In this document: positions 33,596 to 42,801 of the stretch, piece by piece
Numbering within the stretch: the stretch's first letter is position 1
How the letters are laid out: the number at the start of each line of letters is the position of its first letter
Source: Thalassobius vesicularis
GTDB taxonomy: Bacteria > Pseudomonadota > Alphaproteobacteria > Rhodobacterales > Rhodobacteraceae
Assembly: GCF_004799325.1 (NCBI RefSeq)
Contig: NZ_SSMD01000004.1
Coordinates: 366,919 to 430,918 of the forward strand
DNA: 64,000 bases
Direction: 5' to 3'
Notes under the pieces: model-generated
The model's input: the letters and a program-made list of their open reading frames with translations, nothing else
Databases searched by the model: none
What the model was told of the DNA's origin: nothing
Program-made: the position numbers and the translations under genes

Positions 33596-34735
33596 TCAGG
33601 CGCGGGTCACGATTTGCAAGTGCTGCGCCAGTTTGTCGATTTCCCCCATCCACTCGCTGACCAGTTTCGGGTCAGACGGGGCGGCCGTGACACCGGCCGG
33701 CACCGTGCGGTTCAGAACCGCCTCGACGGCCAGGGACACGGGAACCGAAACCAGGCGCGCCATCGCCGTGCCACGGGCGTCGCCCCAGGCATCCATGACA
33801 TAGGTCTTGTGCCAGACATCCTGCCCGTCCTTCTGGGCGATCAGGTCGACGAACAGGACCACGCGGTCGGGCTCATCCTCGTCATACGCATTCTCGGCCC
33901 AGAACTGATCGGACATCTGCTTCAGGCGCGCATCGCCCTCGGGGCCGGTCAGGGTTTCGATCTCGCGGAAGACGCTTGCCCAGGCATCGGCCCAGCCGTT
34001 CAGTCGGATCGTGCCACGTACGAATTCCTTCACGGGCCAATTCGGATCGAACTTGTAATCCTCGATGAACGGCAGCGAGTCGCGGTTCGGGTAAACCTCG
34101 AAGGTTTCGGGTTGGGGCAGGGGGGCGTCGTAGCTGGTGATCGCGTCCCACGGGCGGTTCACGCGCAGTTCGGAGAAGTCGCGGATTGAGCGTGAAGGCG
34201 AGCGCAGCGCCTTCAGCACGCCAAGTGGCGACCAGCTGAATTTATACCGGAACGCGTTCGGGATCTTCGGAACGCCGCCGCAATAGGAGGTGAAAGAGAT
34301 CGTGTTGGAGGCGTCATAGGCATCCGACGCACGATAATCCGCGACCAGCGCATGAGCCATCAGGTGGTCGATGCCCGGGTCCAGACCGACCTCGTTCACA
34401 AAGCGCAGGCCCTTTTCACGGGCGGCATCATCCAGCGCGCGCATTTCCGGCGAGATGTAGGAGGACGAGACGAAATGCGCGTCCTTCTCAAGGCACAGCT
34501 GCGCCAGCGGGACGTGCATGTCCGCCGGCAGCATCGAGACCACCACGTCGCCCTTGGCCAGAACGGCGGTCAGCGCCTCAAGGCTGAAGGCGTGGATGTT
34601 CTGGGTCAGGTCGCCGACGGCCTCTTGGGCTTTGGCGGTGGTTCGGTTCCAGACCGTGACAGGCTGCCCCGCCTGCAACAGCCGACGCAGGCCGGGGATG
34701 GCCGAAAGGCCGGTGCCGCACCAGTGGATGGTCAT
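33596..34735 (-). CDS. Saccharopine dehydrogenase family protein (glutamate-forming type)
   Basis: 379-residue NAD(P)-dependent enzyme. The N-terminal Rossmann segment is IHWCGTGLSAIPGLRRLL. NEVGLDPGIDHLMA near residue 130 and SYCGGVPKIPNAFRYKFSWSPLGVLKAL near 175 are the saccharopine-dehydrogenase signature. In the operon it pairs with a second, lysine-forming-type saccharopine dehydrogenase, so together they could carry out lysine to aminoadipate semialdehyde conversion through saccharopine. ATG 34735 follows GGAGG. It is the last gene of the operon and ends at a terminator. Confidence 0.86.
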   Translation of the reverse strand: MTIHWCGTGLSAIPGLRRLLQAGQPVTVWNRTTAKAQEAVGDLTQNIHAFSLEALTAVLAKGDVVVSMLPADMHVPLAQLCLEKDAHFVSSSYISPEMRALDDAAREKGLRFVNEVGLDPGIDHLMAHALVADYRASDAYDASNTISFTSYCGGVPKIPNAFRYKFSWSPLGVLKALRSPSRSIRDFSELRVNRPWDAITSYDAPLPQPETFEVYPNRDSLPFIEDYKFDPNWPVKEFVRGTIRLNGWADAWASVFREIETLTGPEGDARLKQMSDQFWAENAYDEDEPDRVVLFVDLIAQKDGQDVWHKTYVMDAWGDARGTAMARLVSVPVSLAVEAVLNRTVPAGVTAAPSDPKLVSEWMGEIDKLAQHLQIVTRA

Positions 34736-34749
34736 GGGGTGTCCTCCGT

Positions 34750-34998
34750 CTATTTGAACTTTAGTTTGGCCGCGACGATGGCGATCATCGCGATCACGGC
34801 CACGATATTGGCCAGAATGATCGGCCAGTCGGTAATCATCAAGCCATAGACCAGCCACAGGCTGACCGTGGCCAGAAACAGCAGGTTGGCCGTCAGTGAC
34901 AGCGATTTGGTGTCCTTGGTCACCCAGACCTGCCGCGCCTGCGGAATCCAGCAGACCATACCCAGAAACGCTGCGAGATACCCAACATAGAGCGCCAT
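34750..34998 (-). CDS. SemiSWEET / PQ-loop membrane transporter
   Basis: 82-residue protein with three membrane helices and the PQ-loop motif CWIPQARQVWVTKDTKSLSL near residue 16, the hallmark of bacterial SemiSWEET half-transporters, which work as dimers. WPIILANIVAVIAMIAIVAA forms the last helix. Characterised members carry sugars, but some PQ-loop relatives carry amino acids. It sits between two saccharopine dehydrogenase genes, three bases after the upstream stop and 14 bases before the next start, so it is part of the operon. Lysine-related transport is my inference. Confidence 0.85.
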   Translation of the reverse strand: MALYVGYLAAFLGMVCWIPQARQVWVTKDTKSLSLTANLLFLATVSLWLVYGLMITDWPIILANIVAVIAMIAIVAAKLKFK

Positions 34999-35001
34999 GG
35001 C

Positions 35002-36054
35002 CTACACCTTTGCGACGTGCTGCAGGTAGGTTTCTCGGGCCCGGTTCCAGACGCCCTTTTCCAGCTCGGTCAGGGTCAGCAGCGACGGCAGCAATTGCGC
35101 CGCATAATCCTCAGAGCTTTCAACCGGCAGCATCGAGGGCAAGTTGTCGATCGCCATGACATCCATCACCGGATCTTCGGCGACGCGCAGGGCCGGGGCC
35201 TGCCAGCTGGTGGCGCGGTCATAGACCGGCACGGGGTTGTAATCGCTGTCCGGGTCGCAGGCGATGTCGCCAATGGCCGTCAGTTTGCGGGCCCACAACA
35301 GGGATTCCCGAGGCACAAACACCGGGGTGCCGGGGCGTGCGAAGATGCAGTTCAGGAACAGGTCGTGGTCCAGAATTTCAGGGAAGGGGCCACCGCTTGC
35401 GGTTTCCGCCATGTCCCATTTGGTGACGGTGATGCCCATCGCCTCGCACAGGTCCGACGCGCCGGTGCCGACGCGACCCAGCGCGCCGATGACGATGGCG
35501 CTTGGCCGGGTGCCGATCTGCTCCAACTCGGCCAGAAGTTCAGCGTTTAGGGCGTCTTTGCCCGGATAGGCCCCGACCGGACCGCAGAGTTCGCCGCGTT
35601 GCTGTGCCGCCCACGCCTTCAGCGTGACCGCAGCGCCCGCATAGCCGGCCCAATAGCCAAAGGCCGCGACACGGCGGCCGGTTTCGTCGACCAGATATTC
35701 CAGATCATAGAGCGTGCCACCGCCGACCTTGAACCGCTCCAACAGCCGTTTGCCGGAATACTGGCCCTTGAAGGCGTGGCCGAACATGATGTGACGATGC
35801 GGCAGGGGCGTGCCATCGTCGGGCAGCTCTTTCAGGCCAAAGATGATCGCGTCCAGCGGAGCATCGGGCCAGCTGTTTTCCGGTGCGATTTCGACGCCTG
35901 CCTCGACATAGCCTTTCATTGGGATCGCGCGGGTCGCGCTTTCCTCGACCGTGACGCGGATGCCGGCGGCGATCAGCGCGGCGGCCCCTTCGGGGGTCAA
36001 TCCGACGCGGTCTTCGTTCGGGCGTTGTTCGGCGCGTACCCACAGATGTGTCAT
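35002..36054 (-). CDS. Saccharopine dehydrogenase (NAD+, L-lysine-forming type)
   Basis: 350-residue enzyme resembling fungal Lys1 and alanine dehydrogenase-fold proteins. N-terminal LWVRAEQRPNEDRVGLTPEGAAALI has the family K/R-x-x-E-x-R pattern, HIMFGHAFKGQYSGKRLLERF near residue 92 includes the substrate-site histidine and lysine, and IVIGALGRVGTGASDLCEA near 190 is the Rossmann nucleotide motif. It converts lysine plus 2-oxoglutarate to saccharopine or the reverse. It is followed by the SemiSWEET gene and the second dehydrogenase. ATG 36054 follows AAAGGA. Confidence 0.88.
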   Translation of the reverse strand: MTHLWVRAEQRPNEDRVGLTPEGAAALIAAGIRVTVEESATRAIPMKGYVEAGVEIAPENSWPDAPLDAIIFGLKELPDDGTPLPHRHIMFGHAFKGQYSGKRLLERFKVGGGTLYDLEYLVDETGRRVAAFGYWAGYAGAAVTLKAWAAQQRGELCGPVGAYPGKDALNAELLAELEQIGTRPSAIVIGALGRVGTGASDLCEAMGITVTKWDMAETASGGPFPEILDHDLFLNCIFARPGTPVFVPRESLLWARKLTAIGDIACDPDSDYNPVPVYDRATSWQAPALRVAEDPVMDVMAIDNLPSMLPVESSEDYAAQLLPSLLTLTELEKGVWNRARETYLQHVAKV

Positions 36055-36079
36055 CGGTTCGTCCTTTGCTGGCGTCGGG

Positions 36080-36739
36080 TTACAGATGGGTCTGGGCAAA
36101 CTGGCGGTCCGGGCGATCCAGATGCGGCACAGCGTTGAACTGCGTCATCGAGAGGCGCTCTCCGATCGGATGCAGTCGATGAACTGAGGTATTCATGATC
36201 GCAATGCAAGTCCGTGAAAATGCGGTGATGTCCAACCCCATGGCCTGACGAAACGCCATCCCGATCAGCCCGCCCGACGTCACCACCAGCGCCGGTCCGC
36301 GTCCTGCGGCGATTTCGGCCAGAATCTCGGCCACGCGGGATTCGAATTGCTGGAACGTCTCGGGGGGCGAGGCGATCTCGCCCGCCTGCCATTTTGCCAG
36401 CAGCATCGGCATGTAGGTCACGAAGGCCTCGCGAGAGCTTGGCATGGGAACGCCCTGCTGGTCGCGCAGCAGGTTCGCCAGGGTAAAGAACTCCATCTCG
36501 TTCAGGCGTTTGTCGACGACAAGGGTGGAACGGTTCTGAGCGCGCATCCCCTCGGCGGTCTGGCGGTGGCGCAGCAGGGTGCCGCAGTAGACACGCTCGA
36601 AATGCTCGCCCGTGGCGTCCAGGTGGTCGCCCAGCCATTGTGCCTGACGGTGCCCCAGATCGCTGAGCCGGTCGTAGTTGTGTTCGTCCTGGGCCGAGGT
36701 GTTGGCCTGACCGTGGCGTACTAGGGTAATCGTGGACAT
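36080..36739 (-). CDS. Histidine phosphatase family protein
   Basis: 219-residue branch-1 histidine phosphatase, like phosphoglycerate mutase or SixA-type phosphatases. The active-site motif LVRHGQA at residues 5 to 11 holds the phosphorylated histidine, GTLLRHRQTAEGM near 53 the second arginine, MEFFTLANLL the acidic residue, and VVTSGGLIGM near 145 replaces the usual HGG histidine with serine, which may lower or change activity. Length is normal. The gene lies 25 bases upstream of the lysine-forming saccharopine dehydrogenase and may head that operon. Substrate unknown. Confidence 0.85.
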   Translation of the reverse strand: MSTITLVRHGQANTSAQDEHNYDRLSDLGHRQAQWLGDHLDATGEHFERVYCGTLLRHRQTAEGMRAQNRSTLVVDKRLNEMEFFTLANLLRDQQGVPMPSSREAFVTYMPMLLAKWQAGEIASPPETFQQFESRVAEILAEIAAGRGPALVVTSGGLIGMAFRQAMGLDITAFSRTCIAIMNTSVHRLHPIGERLSMTQFNAVPHLDRPDRQFAQTHL

Positions 36740-36807
36740 TGGGGCCTCGTTCCTGTTCGCCACAGGGGTAGGGCGTTCCGAGGCCGGGCGCAACCCGCTG
36801 TGCAAGG

Positions 36808-37041
36808 TCACGCGGCGCGGGAATACCCGCGTTTCAGGGTGTTGTTGCGAATGCGGTCCGCCGCTTCCGAGGCGTTGCGCAGGCTGTGGTAGATGTCGAT
36901 CCGCGACACCCCGCGCCCGCCGCTCAGGCCCCATTCGCGCAGCACCGAAACCTCTTGGAACAGGTTATAGGTCAGCTCGACGCGGTAGAAGCGTCGGCGA
37001 CCGGATTTCTGGCAGGTTCGATACATGAGGCAGCTGAGCAT
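36808..37041 (-). CDS. Small WGR-domain protein
   Basis: 77-residue protein that is essentially a WGR domain (REWGLSGGRGVSRIDIYHSLRNASEAADRIRNNTLKRGY), preceded by a basic N-terminus. WGR domains occur in poly(ADP-ribose) polymerases, where they contact DNA, and as free-standing bacterial proteins. Starts at 37041 (MLSCLMYRTC) or five codons later are both plausible; neither has a strong ribosome site. It lies between the response regulator and the histidine phosphatase genes on the same strand. Function unknown. Confidence 0.75.
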   Translation of the reverse strand: MLSCLMYRTCQKSGRRRFYRVELTYNLFQEVSVLREWGLSGGRGVSRIDIYHSLRNASEAADRIRNNTLKRGYSRAA

Positions 37042-37099
37042 ACCCGAATCGTATCCGCGCCTGCGGACGGGGGCAAGAGCCTGACTCTGCTCGGAAAAC

Positions 37100-37804
37100 T
37101 CAGCTCCAGCTGACGTCGCCCAGAAAGATGTAGCCTGCACCGTAGATCGTTTTGATCAGGCGGGGGTTCTTGGGATCTTCGCGCAGTTTGGTGCGCAGGC
37201 GGGAAATCCGTACATCCATCGCCCGGTCGAAACTTTCGCCTGCCGCACCGCCCAGGGTTTCTTGCATGATCGCGCGCGAGATCAAACGCTTTGGCCGTTC
37301 CAGGAATAGGCGCAGGACCTCGCCCTCGGCATGTGAAAACGGGGTTTCTGCGCCGGTCTCATCCGTCAGGATGTAGCTGTCGAAATGTGCGGTCCAGCCG
37401 TTGAAACGGGCGGTGTTTCCGGTTTGGGTGGCGGGCTTTTCGCGGCGCAGCCGGGCGCGGATGCGGGCCACCACTTCGGACGGATCGAACGGCTTGATGA
37501 TGTAGTCGTCGGCGCCCAGTTCCAGCCCGGTTACCCGGTCCTGTACCTGCGCGCGCCCCGAGATGATGATGACCGTCGCGCCTTGCTCCAGCGCCAGGCG
37601 GTGCACCAGGCTCAGCCCGTCGCGGTCGGGCAGCGACAGATCGACCAGGCACACATCCGGGGCGGCGGTTTTCAGGGCCGCTTCGAACTCGGTCGCGCGG
37701 GCGAATCCCATGGTGCGGAACCCGGCTTCCTCCAGCGCGTCGGCCAGCATGGTGCGGATGGCCGGTTCGTCGTCCAGGATCGTGACAAGGGGCGCTTGGG
37801 TCAT
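37100..37804 (-). CDS. OmpR-family response regulator
   Basis: 234-residue two-component regulator. The receiver domain has acidic residues in LDDEPAIR and the phosphorylated aspartate in VCLVDLSLPDRDG near residue 55, with the switch lysine in YIIKPF near 105. The C-terminal winged helix carries FDRAMDVRISRLRTKL and KTIYGAGYIF, the OmpR DNA-binding signature. It overlaps the upstream hybrid kinase gene by four bases, so the two form one signalling unit, which is divergent from the acyl-CoA synthetase/ABC importer operon and likely controls it. Confidence 0.93.
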   Translation of the reverse strand: MTQAPLVTILDDEPAIRTMLADALEEAGFRTMGFARATEFEAALKTAAPDVCLVDLSLPDRDGLSLVHRLALEQGATVIIISGRAQVQDRVTGLELGADDYIIKPFDPSEVVARIRARLRREKPATQTGNTARFNGWTAHFDSYILTDETGAETPFSHAEGEVLRLFLERPKRLISRAIMQETLGGAAGESFDRAMDVRISRLRTKLREDPKNPRLIKTIYGAGYIFLGDVSWS

Positions 37805-39714
37805 TGGGTCGTCTTCGTCGTTGCGAATAGTGTCGAAAGTTGTTTTCCCGAGAAGGGTTTACGCAGAACCGGGGCCAAATCTTCGGCCTCTCGGAACAGG
37901 GCATCCTCGGGGTTGAGCGATGTCATGAGGTAACAGGGTGGGTGCCCCTTTGGAAGGGCCTGCACAAAATCTACGCCAGTCATGTCCCCGGCCAGCGTGA
38001 TATCCGACAGAATGCGCGAGATTTCGGGAAGCTCGGAATTGAGCAGCAACGCCTCTTCGGCGCTGGCGGCTTCGATCACGGTGTGGCCCATATCCGTCAG
38101 CATTTCGCGGATGCCCGTGCGCAGATCGGGGCTGTCCTCGACCAGCAGGACAAGGCCGGGTGCCACCGCGGGCGCGGCCAGCCGCAGGGGCAGGCGCAGC
38201 ACGACAAGGCCGCCGCCGTCCTCGGTATTGCCCAAGCGAACGCGCCCACCGGCCAGTTTCGTCATGTCATAGACCATAGCCAGCCCCAGGCCCGACCCTT
38301 CGCCGCCCTTGGTGGTAAAGAACGGCTCCAACGCGTGGGCCATTGCGGCCTCAGAGAAACCGGGGCCGGTGTCCATGACCGCGAATTCCACCCAAAGCCC
38401 CTGAACCGGGGTCACGGTCAGCGTGATTTTCCCGTTGCCGCCGCAGGCATCCCGCGCGTTCAGGATCAGGTTCAACAGCGAGTCCTGCAACATGCCGGTG
38501 TCCAGCATTAGCATGTCGTCGCGCATCAGGTTGTTCAGGTGAAACCGGATCGTTTCCGGCAAAGCGGGCAGGGCCAGAGTCCGCAAATCGGCCAGCACAG
38601 CGGACAGGCTGGCGGGCTGCGGGTTCCAGTCGCGCGCGCCCGTGATGTCGGCCAGCCGGTTGAGCAAACTGCCCCCCCGATGCGCCGCCGACAGCGTGGC
38701 GTTGACCAACTCGCGGGCGGCATCCGGTAGCTCCATCCGTTGCAGGCGGGATTGGCTGCCAAGGATGATAGTCAGCAGGTTCGAGAAATCATGCGCCATC
38801 CCACTGGTCAGCTGCGCGGCCATTTCCCGGCGGCGGGTCTGTTGCAAGGCCGAGCGCGCCTGCGTTTCCTGCGTGATATCCACCGACATGATGTAGACGC
38901 CAGCGATCTTGCCGTCCTTCGTCATGTCCGGCGTGAACGAGGTGCGAATGCGGCGCGAGCTGATCTCGTCATTGAACTCGAACGCAGAAGCCTTGCCAGC
39001 AAAGGCTTCGTCCAGATGCGGGCGGATCGCGGCATAGGCCGATTCACCCAAGGCGTCGCCGATGTTGAGCCCGATGATGTCCACCGGACGCCCAGGCATG
39101 ACCGAGGATAAGCGACGGTTCGAGAAGGTATAGCACCGGTCCCGCCCCACATGCGCGATATGGGCGGGCATCATTTCCGTCGTCAGACGGGTGCGGGCCT
39201 CGGCCTCGACGACAAAACGCTTGGTTTCTTCCAGCGCGGCGATGGTCGATTGCAGCTTGCGGTTCGCGGTGGCCAGCTCCTCGGCATAGGCCAGCACCTT
39301 GTCTGTCATTTCCTCGGATCGGGTGCGCAGCAATTCCTCTTGCTGCTTCATCCGGGTGATGTCGGTGTAGACCGCAACCCAGCCGCCCTGCGGCAGCGGG
39401 TTCCCCTCGACCGAGATGCGCTGCCCGTTGGGGCGGACCCGTTCGATATAGTGCGGCGCAAAGGCCAGCGCCTGTTCCACGCGGTAGGCGACCACCTCGT
39501 CATGGTCGGCAAGGGGGCCGTATTCGCCGCGTTCAGACAGGAACCGGATGGTGTCCGCGAAACTGGCCCCGGGGGTCACAAGTGCCTCGGGAAGCTCGAA
39601 CATTTCCTGAAAACGACGGTTACAAATCACCAGATTCAGCTTGCTGTCGTAGATCGACAGGGCCTGCTGGATCAAATTCAGTCCTGCCATGGTCAGGGCT
39701 TCGGTGTCGCGCAT
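37801..39714 (-). CDS. Hybrid sensor histidine kinase with two PAS domains and a receiver domain
   Basis: 637-residue cytosolic-looking kinase with no membrane helix. Domains in order: PAS (about 10 to 120, NLVICNRRFQEMF), a coiled coil (about 122 to 165), PAS (about 168 to 285, RCYTFSNRRLSSVMPGR), HisKA with the phosphorylated histidine in SGMAHDFSNLL near 305, HATPase with NLILNARDA, DTGPGF and GSGLGLAMVYDM, and a C-terminal receiver with LLVEDSP and an aspartate in ILSDITLAGDMTG near 575. It senses an intracellular signal, unlike most kinases with periplasmic sensors. It is divergent from the acyl-CoA synthetase gene with a 254-base gap. Confidence 0.92.
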   Translation of the reverse strand: MRDTEALTMAGLNLIQQALSIYDSKLNLVICNRRFQEMFELPEALVTPGASFADTIRFLSERGEYGPLADHDEVVAYRVEQALAFAPHYIERVRPNGQRISVEGNPLPQGGWVAVYTDITRMKQQEELLRTRSEEMTDKVLAYAEELATANRKLQSTIAALEETKRFVVEAEARTRLTTEMMPAHIAHVGRDRCYTFSNRRLSSVMPGRPVDIIGLNIGDALGESAYAAIRPHLDEAFAGKASAFEFNDEISSRRIRTSFTPDMTKDGKIAGVYIMSVDITQETQARSALQQTRRREMAAQLTSGMAHDFSNLLTIILGSQSRLQRMELPDAARELVNATLSAAHRGGSLLNRLADITGARDWNPQPASLSAVLADLRTLALPALPETIRFHLNNLMRDDMLMLDTGMLQDSLLNLILNARDACGGNGKITLTVTPVQGLWVEFAVMDTGPGFSEAAMAHALEPFFTTKGGEGSGLGLAMVYDMTKLAGGRVRLGNTEDGGGLVVLRLPLRLAAPAVAPGLVLLVEDSPDLRTGIREMLTDMGHTVIEAASAEEALLLNSELPEISRILSDITLAGDMTGVDFVQALPKGHPPCYLMTSLNPEDALFREAEDLAPVLRKPFSGKQLSTLFATTKTTQ

Positions 39715-39968
39715 CTTGGGCGGCCTTCCCTTTGTGAGCCAAGGATTTCAAACGATTAGCATCATTGTGCCAAGCGGGGAAAGCCCCCCATTGTTATGCT
39801 GCGCTGCGGAAAAAGTGAATAAATTCATCCTGTTACAATTCGTAAGATTTGCGAAATGTTCAGGAAAAAGTTGACGGCGCAATATGGATGCGCACCCTAG
39901 CAAGCGGGAGAATCGCCGTTTGCAGGCGGTCGCAGGCCAGGCAGAACGGCCATTTGGGAGGAATAGAA

Positions 39969-41942
39969 TTGGCACAGTCGTCACAGGCGGCCGGTGGACT
40001 GCAGTCCATTCCGGCGCTTTTGCACCGTAACGCCACCGAGTTCGGGAACAGACCCGCATATCGGGAAAAAGAGTTTGGCATCTGGCAGAGCTGGACGTGG
40101 AATGAAACCAAGCGCGAGATCAACAATCTTGCGCGTGGTTTGATCAATCTGGGCGTCAACGAGGGCGACTTCATCGCCATCATTGGCCGCAACCGTCCGC
40201 ACTTCTACTGGTCGATGGTCGCCGCGCAGTCGGTGGGTGCCATCCCGGTGCCGATCTATCAGGACAGCGCCGCCGAAGAGATGGCCTATGTTCTGGATCA
40301 CTGCGGTGCGCGTTTCGTCATCGCCGAAGATCAGGAACAGGTCGACAAGGTCATCGAGGTGCAGGACCGCCTGCATCAGTTCGAGCACATGATCTATGTC
40401 GATCCGCGCGGCATGCGCAAATACGACCACACGCGCCTGCATGAATTCAGCCACGTTCAGGAACAGGGCTTTGCCGCCCGTGACGAACTGACCCCCGAGC
40501 TGAATAACCGCAAGGCCAAGCTGGATTACTCCAGCACCTGCGTTATGCTGTACACCTCGGGTACGACCGGCAAGCCGAAGGGCGTGGTTCTGTCGAACCG
40601 CAACGTGATCGAGAGCGCCAAGAACTCGGCCGAGTTCGACCATCTGAAGATCGACGAAGAAATCCTGGCTTACCTGCCGATGGCATGGGTCGGTGACTTC
40701 ATCTTTTCGCTGGGTCAAGCCTATTGGTGCGGGTTCTGCGTGAACTGCCCCGAAAGCCCCGAGACCATGGCAGCAGACCTGCGCGAAATCGGGCCGACCT
40801 ACTATTTCGCCCCGCCGCGCGTGTTCGAAACCCAGCTGACCAACGTCATGATCCGCATGGAAGACGCCAGCAAGTTCAAGAAGCGCCTGTTCGACAAGTA
40901 CATGGCCGTGGCCAAGCGCGTCGGCCCCAAGATCCTGGACGGCAAGCCGGTCGGCTTTATCGACCGTCTGCAATATGCGCTGGGTGACCTGTTCATTTAC
41001 GGTCCGCTGAAGAACACCCTGGGCCTGAGCCGCGTTCGCGTCGGCTACACTGCGGGTGAGGCGATCGGTCCGGAAATCTTTGAATTCTACCGCTCGCTGG
41101 GTATCAACCTGAAGCAGCTGTACGGCCAGACCGAAGCCACCGTGTTCATCACCGTTCAGCCCGATGGCGAAGTGCGCAACGATACCGTTGGCGTACCGGC
41201 CCCCGGCGTGGAACTGCGGATCGACGACAGCGGCGAGGTGTTCTATCGCAGCCCCGGCGTGTTCGAAGAATACTACAAGAACCCGGAAAGCACCGCCTCG
41301 ACCAAGGATGCCGAGGGTTGGGTTGCCACCGGCGACGCTGGCTTCATCGAGCCCGACACCGGCCACCTGCGCATCATCGACCGTGCCAAGGACGTTGGCA
41401 AAATGGCCGATGGCAGCATGTTCGCGCCCAAGTATGTCGAGAACAAGCTGAAGTTCTTCCCGAACATTCTGGAAGCCGTGCTGTTCGGCAATGGCCGTGA
41501 TCGCTGCATGGCGTTCATCAACATCGACATGGGTGCCGTCGGCAACTGGGCCGAACGGAACAACATCGCCTATTCCTCGTATCAGGAACTGGCCGGTCAC
41601 CCGAAGGTTCTGGACGCCATCAAAGCGCACGTCGAAGAGGTGAACCGCTCGGTCGCCCAGGACGAGATGCTGTCGGGCTGCCAGATCCACCGCTTCCTGG
41701 TTCTGCACAAGGAACTGGATGCGGATGACGGCGAAATGACCCGGACCCGTAAGGTGCGCCGCCGGATCGTGGAAGAGAAATTCCAGGATCTGATCGACGC
41801 GCTGTACGACGGTAAGGACCAGATCTTTACCACCACCGAAGTGACCTACGAAGACGGTCGCAAAGGTTCGATCAGCGCAACGCTGAAACTGATCGATGCG
41901 GCGATTGCGCCGGTGACTACTCAGAAGGTGGCTGCGGAATGA
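39969..41942 (+). CDS. AMP-binding acyl-CoA synthetase (long-chain type)
   Basis: 657-residue acyl-adenylate/CoA ligase. The AMP-binding P-loop is in CVMLYTSGTTGKPKGVVLSNRN near residue 190, the A8-type motif in WVATGDAGFIEPDTGHLRIIDRAKD near 470, and KTRK-like TRTRKVRRR near 595. It activates a carboxylic acid to its CoA thioester; the long-chain type resembles FadD15/bubblegum enzymes. No ATG fits; TTG at 39969 lies seven bases after GGGAGG and gives the sequence LAQSSQAAGGLQS. It overlaps the next gene (ATPase) by four bases, so ligase and importer are translationally coupled. The substrate is unknown. Confidence 0.88.
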   Translation: MAQSSQAAGGLQSIPALLHRNATEFGNRPAYREKEFGIWQSWTWNETKREINNLARGLINLGVNEGDFIAIIGRNRPHFYWSMVAAQSVGAIPVPIYQDSAAEEMAYVLDHCGARFVIAEDQEQVDKVIEVQDRLHQFEHMIYVDPRGMRKYDHTRLHEFSHVQEQGFAARDELTPELNNRKAKLDYSSTCVMLYTSGTTGKPKGVVLSNRNVIESAKNSAEFDHLKIDEEILAYLPMAWVGDFIFSLGQAYWCGFCVNCPESPETMAADLREIGPTYYFAPPRVFETQLTNVMIRMEDASKFKKRLFDKYMAVAKRVGPKILDGKPVGFIDRLQYALGDLFIYGPLKNTLGLSRVRVGYTAGEAIGPEIFEFYRSLGINLKQLYGQTEATVFITVQPDGEVRNDTVGVPAPGVELRIDDSGEVFYRSPGVFEEYYKNPESTASTKDAEGWVATGDAGFIEPDTGHLRIIDRAKDVGKMADGSMFAPKYVENKLKFFPNILEAVLFGNGRDRCMAFINIDMGAVGNWAERNNIAYSSYQELAGHPKVLDAIKAHVEEVNRSVAQDEMLSGCQIHRFLVLHKELDADDGEMTRTRKVRRRIVEEKFQDLIDALYDGKDQIFTTTEVTYEDGRKGSISATLKLIDAAIAPVTTQKVAAE

Positions 41943-42760
41943 GCGAGAACAAGAACGAAGGATACGTCACCGCAGACGGCCGCAAAATCGGCGGCACTCT
42001 GATGGAGATGAAGAACATCACGCTGCGCTTTGGCGGTGTGAAGGCGATCACGGACATCAGCTTTGACATCAAGGAAGGCGAAATTCGCGCCATCATCGGC
42101 CCGAACGGTGCTGGTAAGTCCTCGATGCTGAACGTGATTTCGGGTTTCTACGTCCCGCAAGAGGGCGAAGTCTGGTACAAGGGCGCGCGTCGTCCTTCGA
42201 TGAAGCCCTACGAGGTCGCCCGTCAGGGCATCGCCCGTACTTTCCAGAACATCGCGCTGTTCGAAGGCATGACCGTGCTGGACAACGTCATGACCGGCCG
42301 CCTGAACCACATGAAGGCCAACATGGCCCAGCAGGCGATCTGGAAAGGTGCTGCCGAGAAGGAAGAAGTGGCCAACCGCGAAGTCGTGGAAAAGGTCATC
42401 GACTTCCTGGAAATCCAGTCGATCCGCAAGACCCCGGTGGCCCGTCTGCCCTATGGTCTGAAAAAGCGTGTCGAACTGGCGCGCGCACTGGCGGCTGAAC
42501 CCAGCCTGCTGCTGCTGGACGAACCGATGGCCGGCATGAACGTCGAGGAAAAAGAGGACATGTCCCGCTTTATCCTGGACGTGAACGACGAATTCGGCAC
42601 GACCATCGCCCTGATCGAACACGACATGGGCGTCGTGATGGACCTTAGCGACCGCGTGGTCGTGATGGACTACGGCAAGAAGATCGGTGACGGCACTCCC
42701 GACGAAGTGCGAAACAACCAGGACGTGATCGACGCCTATCTGGGGGTTTCTCATGACTGA
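41939..42760 (+). CDS. Branched-chain amino acid-type ABC transporter ATPase (LivG-like)
   Basis: 273-residue ATP-binding subunit. Walker A is GPNGAGKSSM near residue 57, the signature segment is the atypical LPYGLKKRVELARAL near 178, Walker B is LLLLDEPMAGMN near 200, and the switch histidine is in IEHDMGVVMDLSDRVVVMDYGKKI. The C-terminal PDEVRNNQDVIDAYLGVS end is typical of LivG. It is coupled to the acyl-CoA synthetase gene in front of it. It belongs to the HAAT importer family. Substrate probably is not a simple amino acid, given the two ligases in the operon. Confidence 0.9.
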   Translation: MSENKNEGYVTADGRKIGGTLMEMKNITLRFGGVKAITDISFDIKEGEIRAIIGPNGAGKSSMLNVISGFYVPQEGEVWYKGARRPSMKPYEVARQGIARTFQNIALFEGMTVLDNVMTGRLNHMKANMAQQAIWKGAAEKEEVANREVVEKVIDFLEIQSIRKTPVARLPYGLKKRVELARALAAEPSLLLLDEPMAGMNVEEKEDMSRFILDVNDEFGTTIALIEHDMGVVMDLSDRVVVMDYGKKIGDGTPDEVRNNQDVIDAYLGVSHD

Positions 42761-42801
42761 TTTCGCACTTTTCCCGACCACTCTGACCGGAGGCACGAGC
42801 C

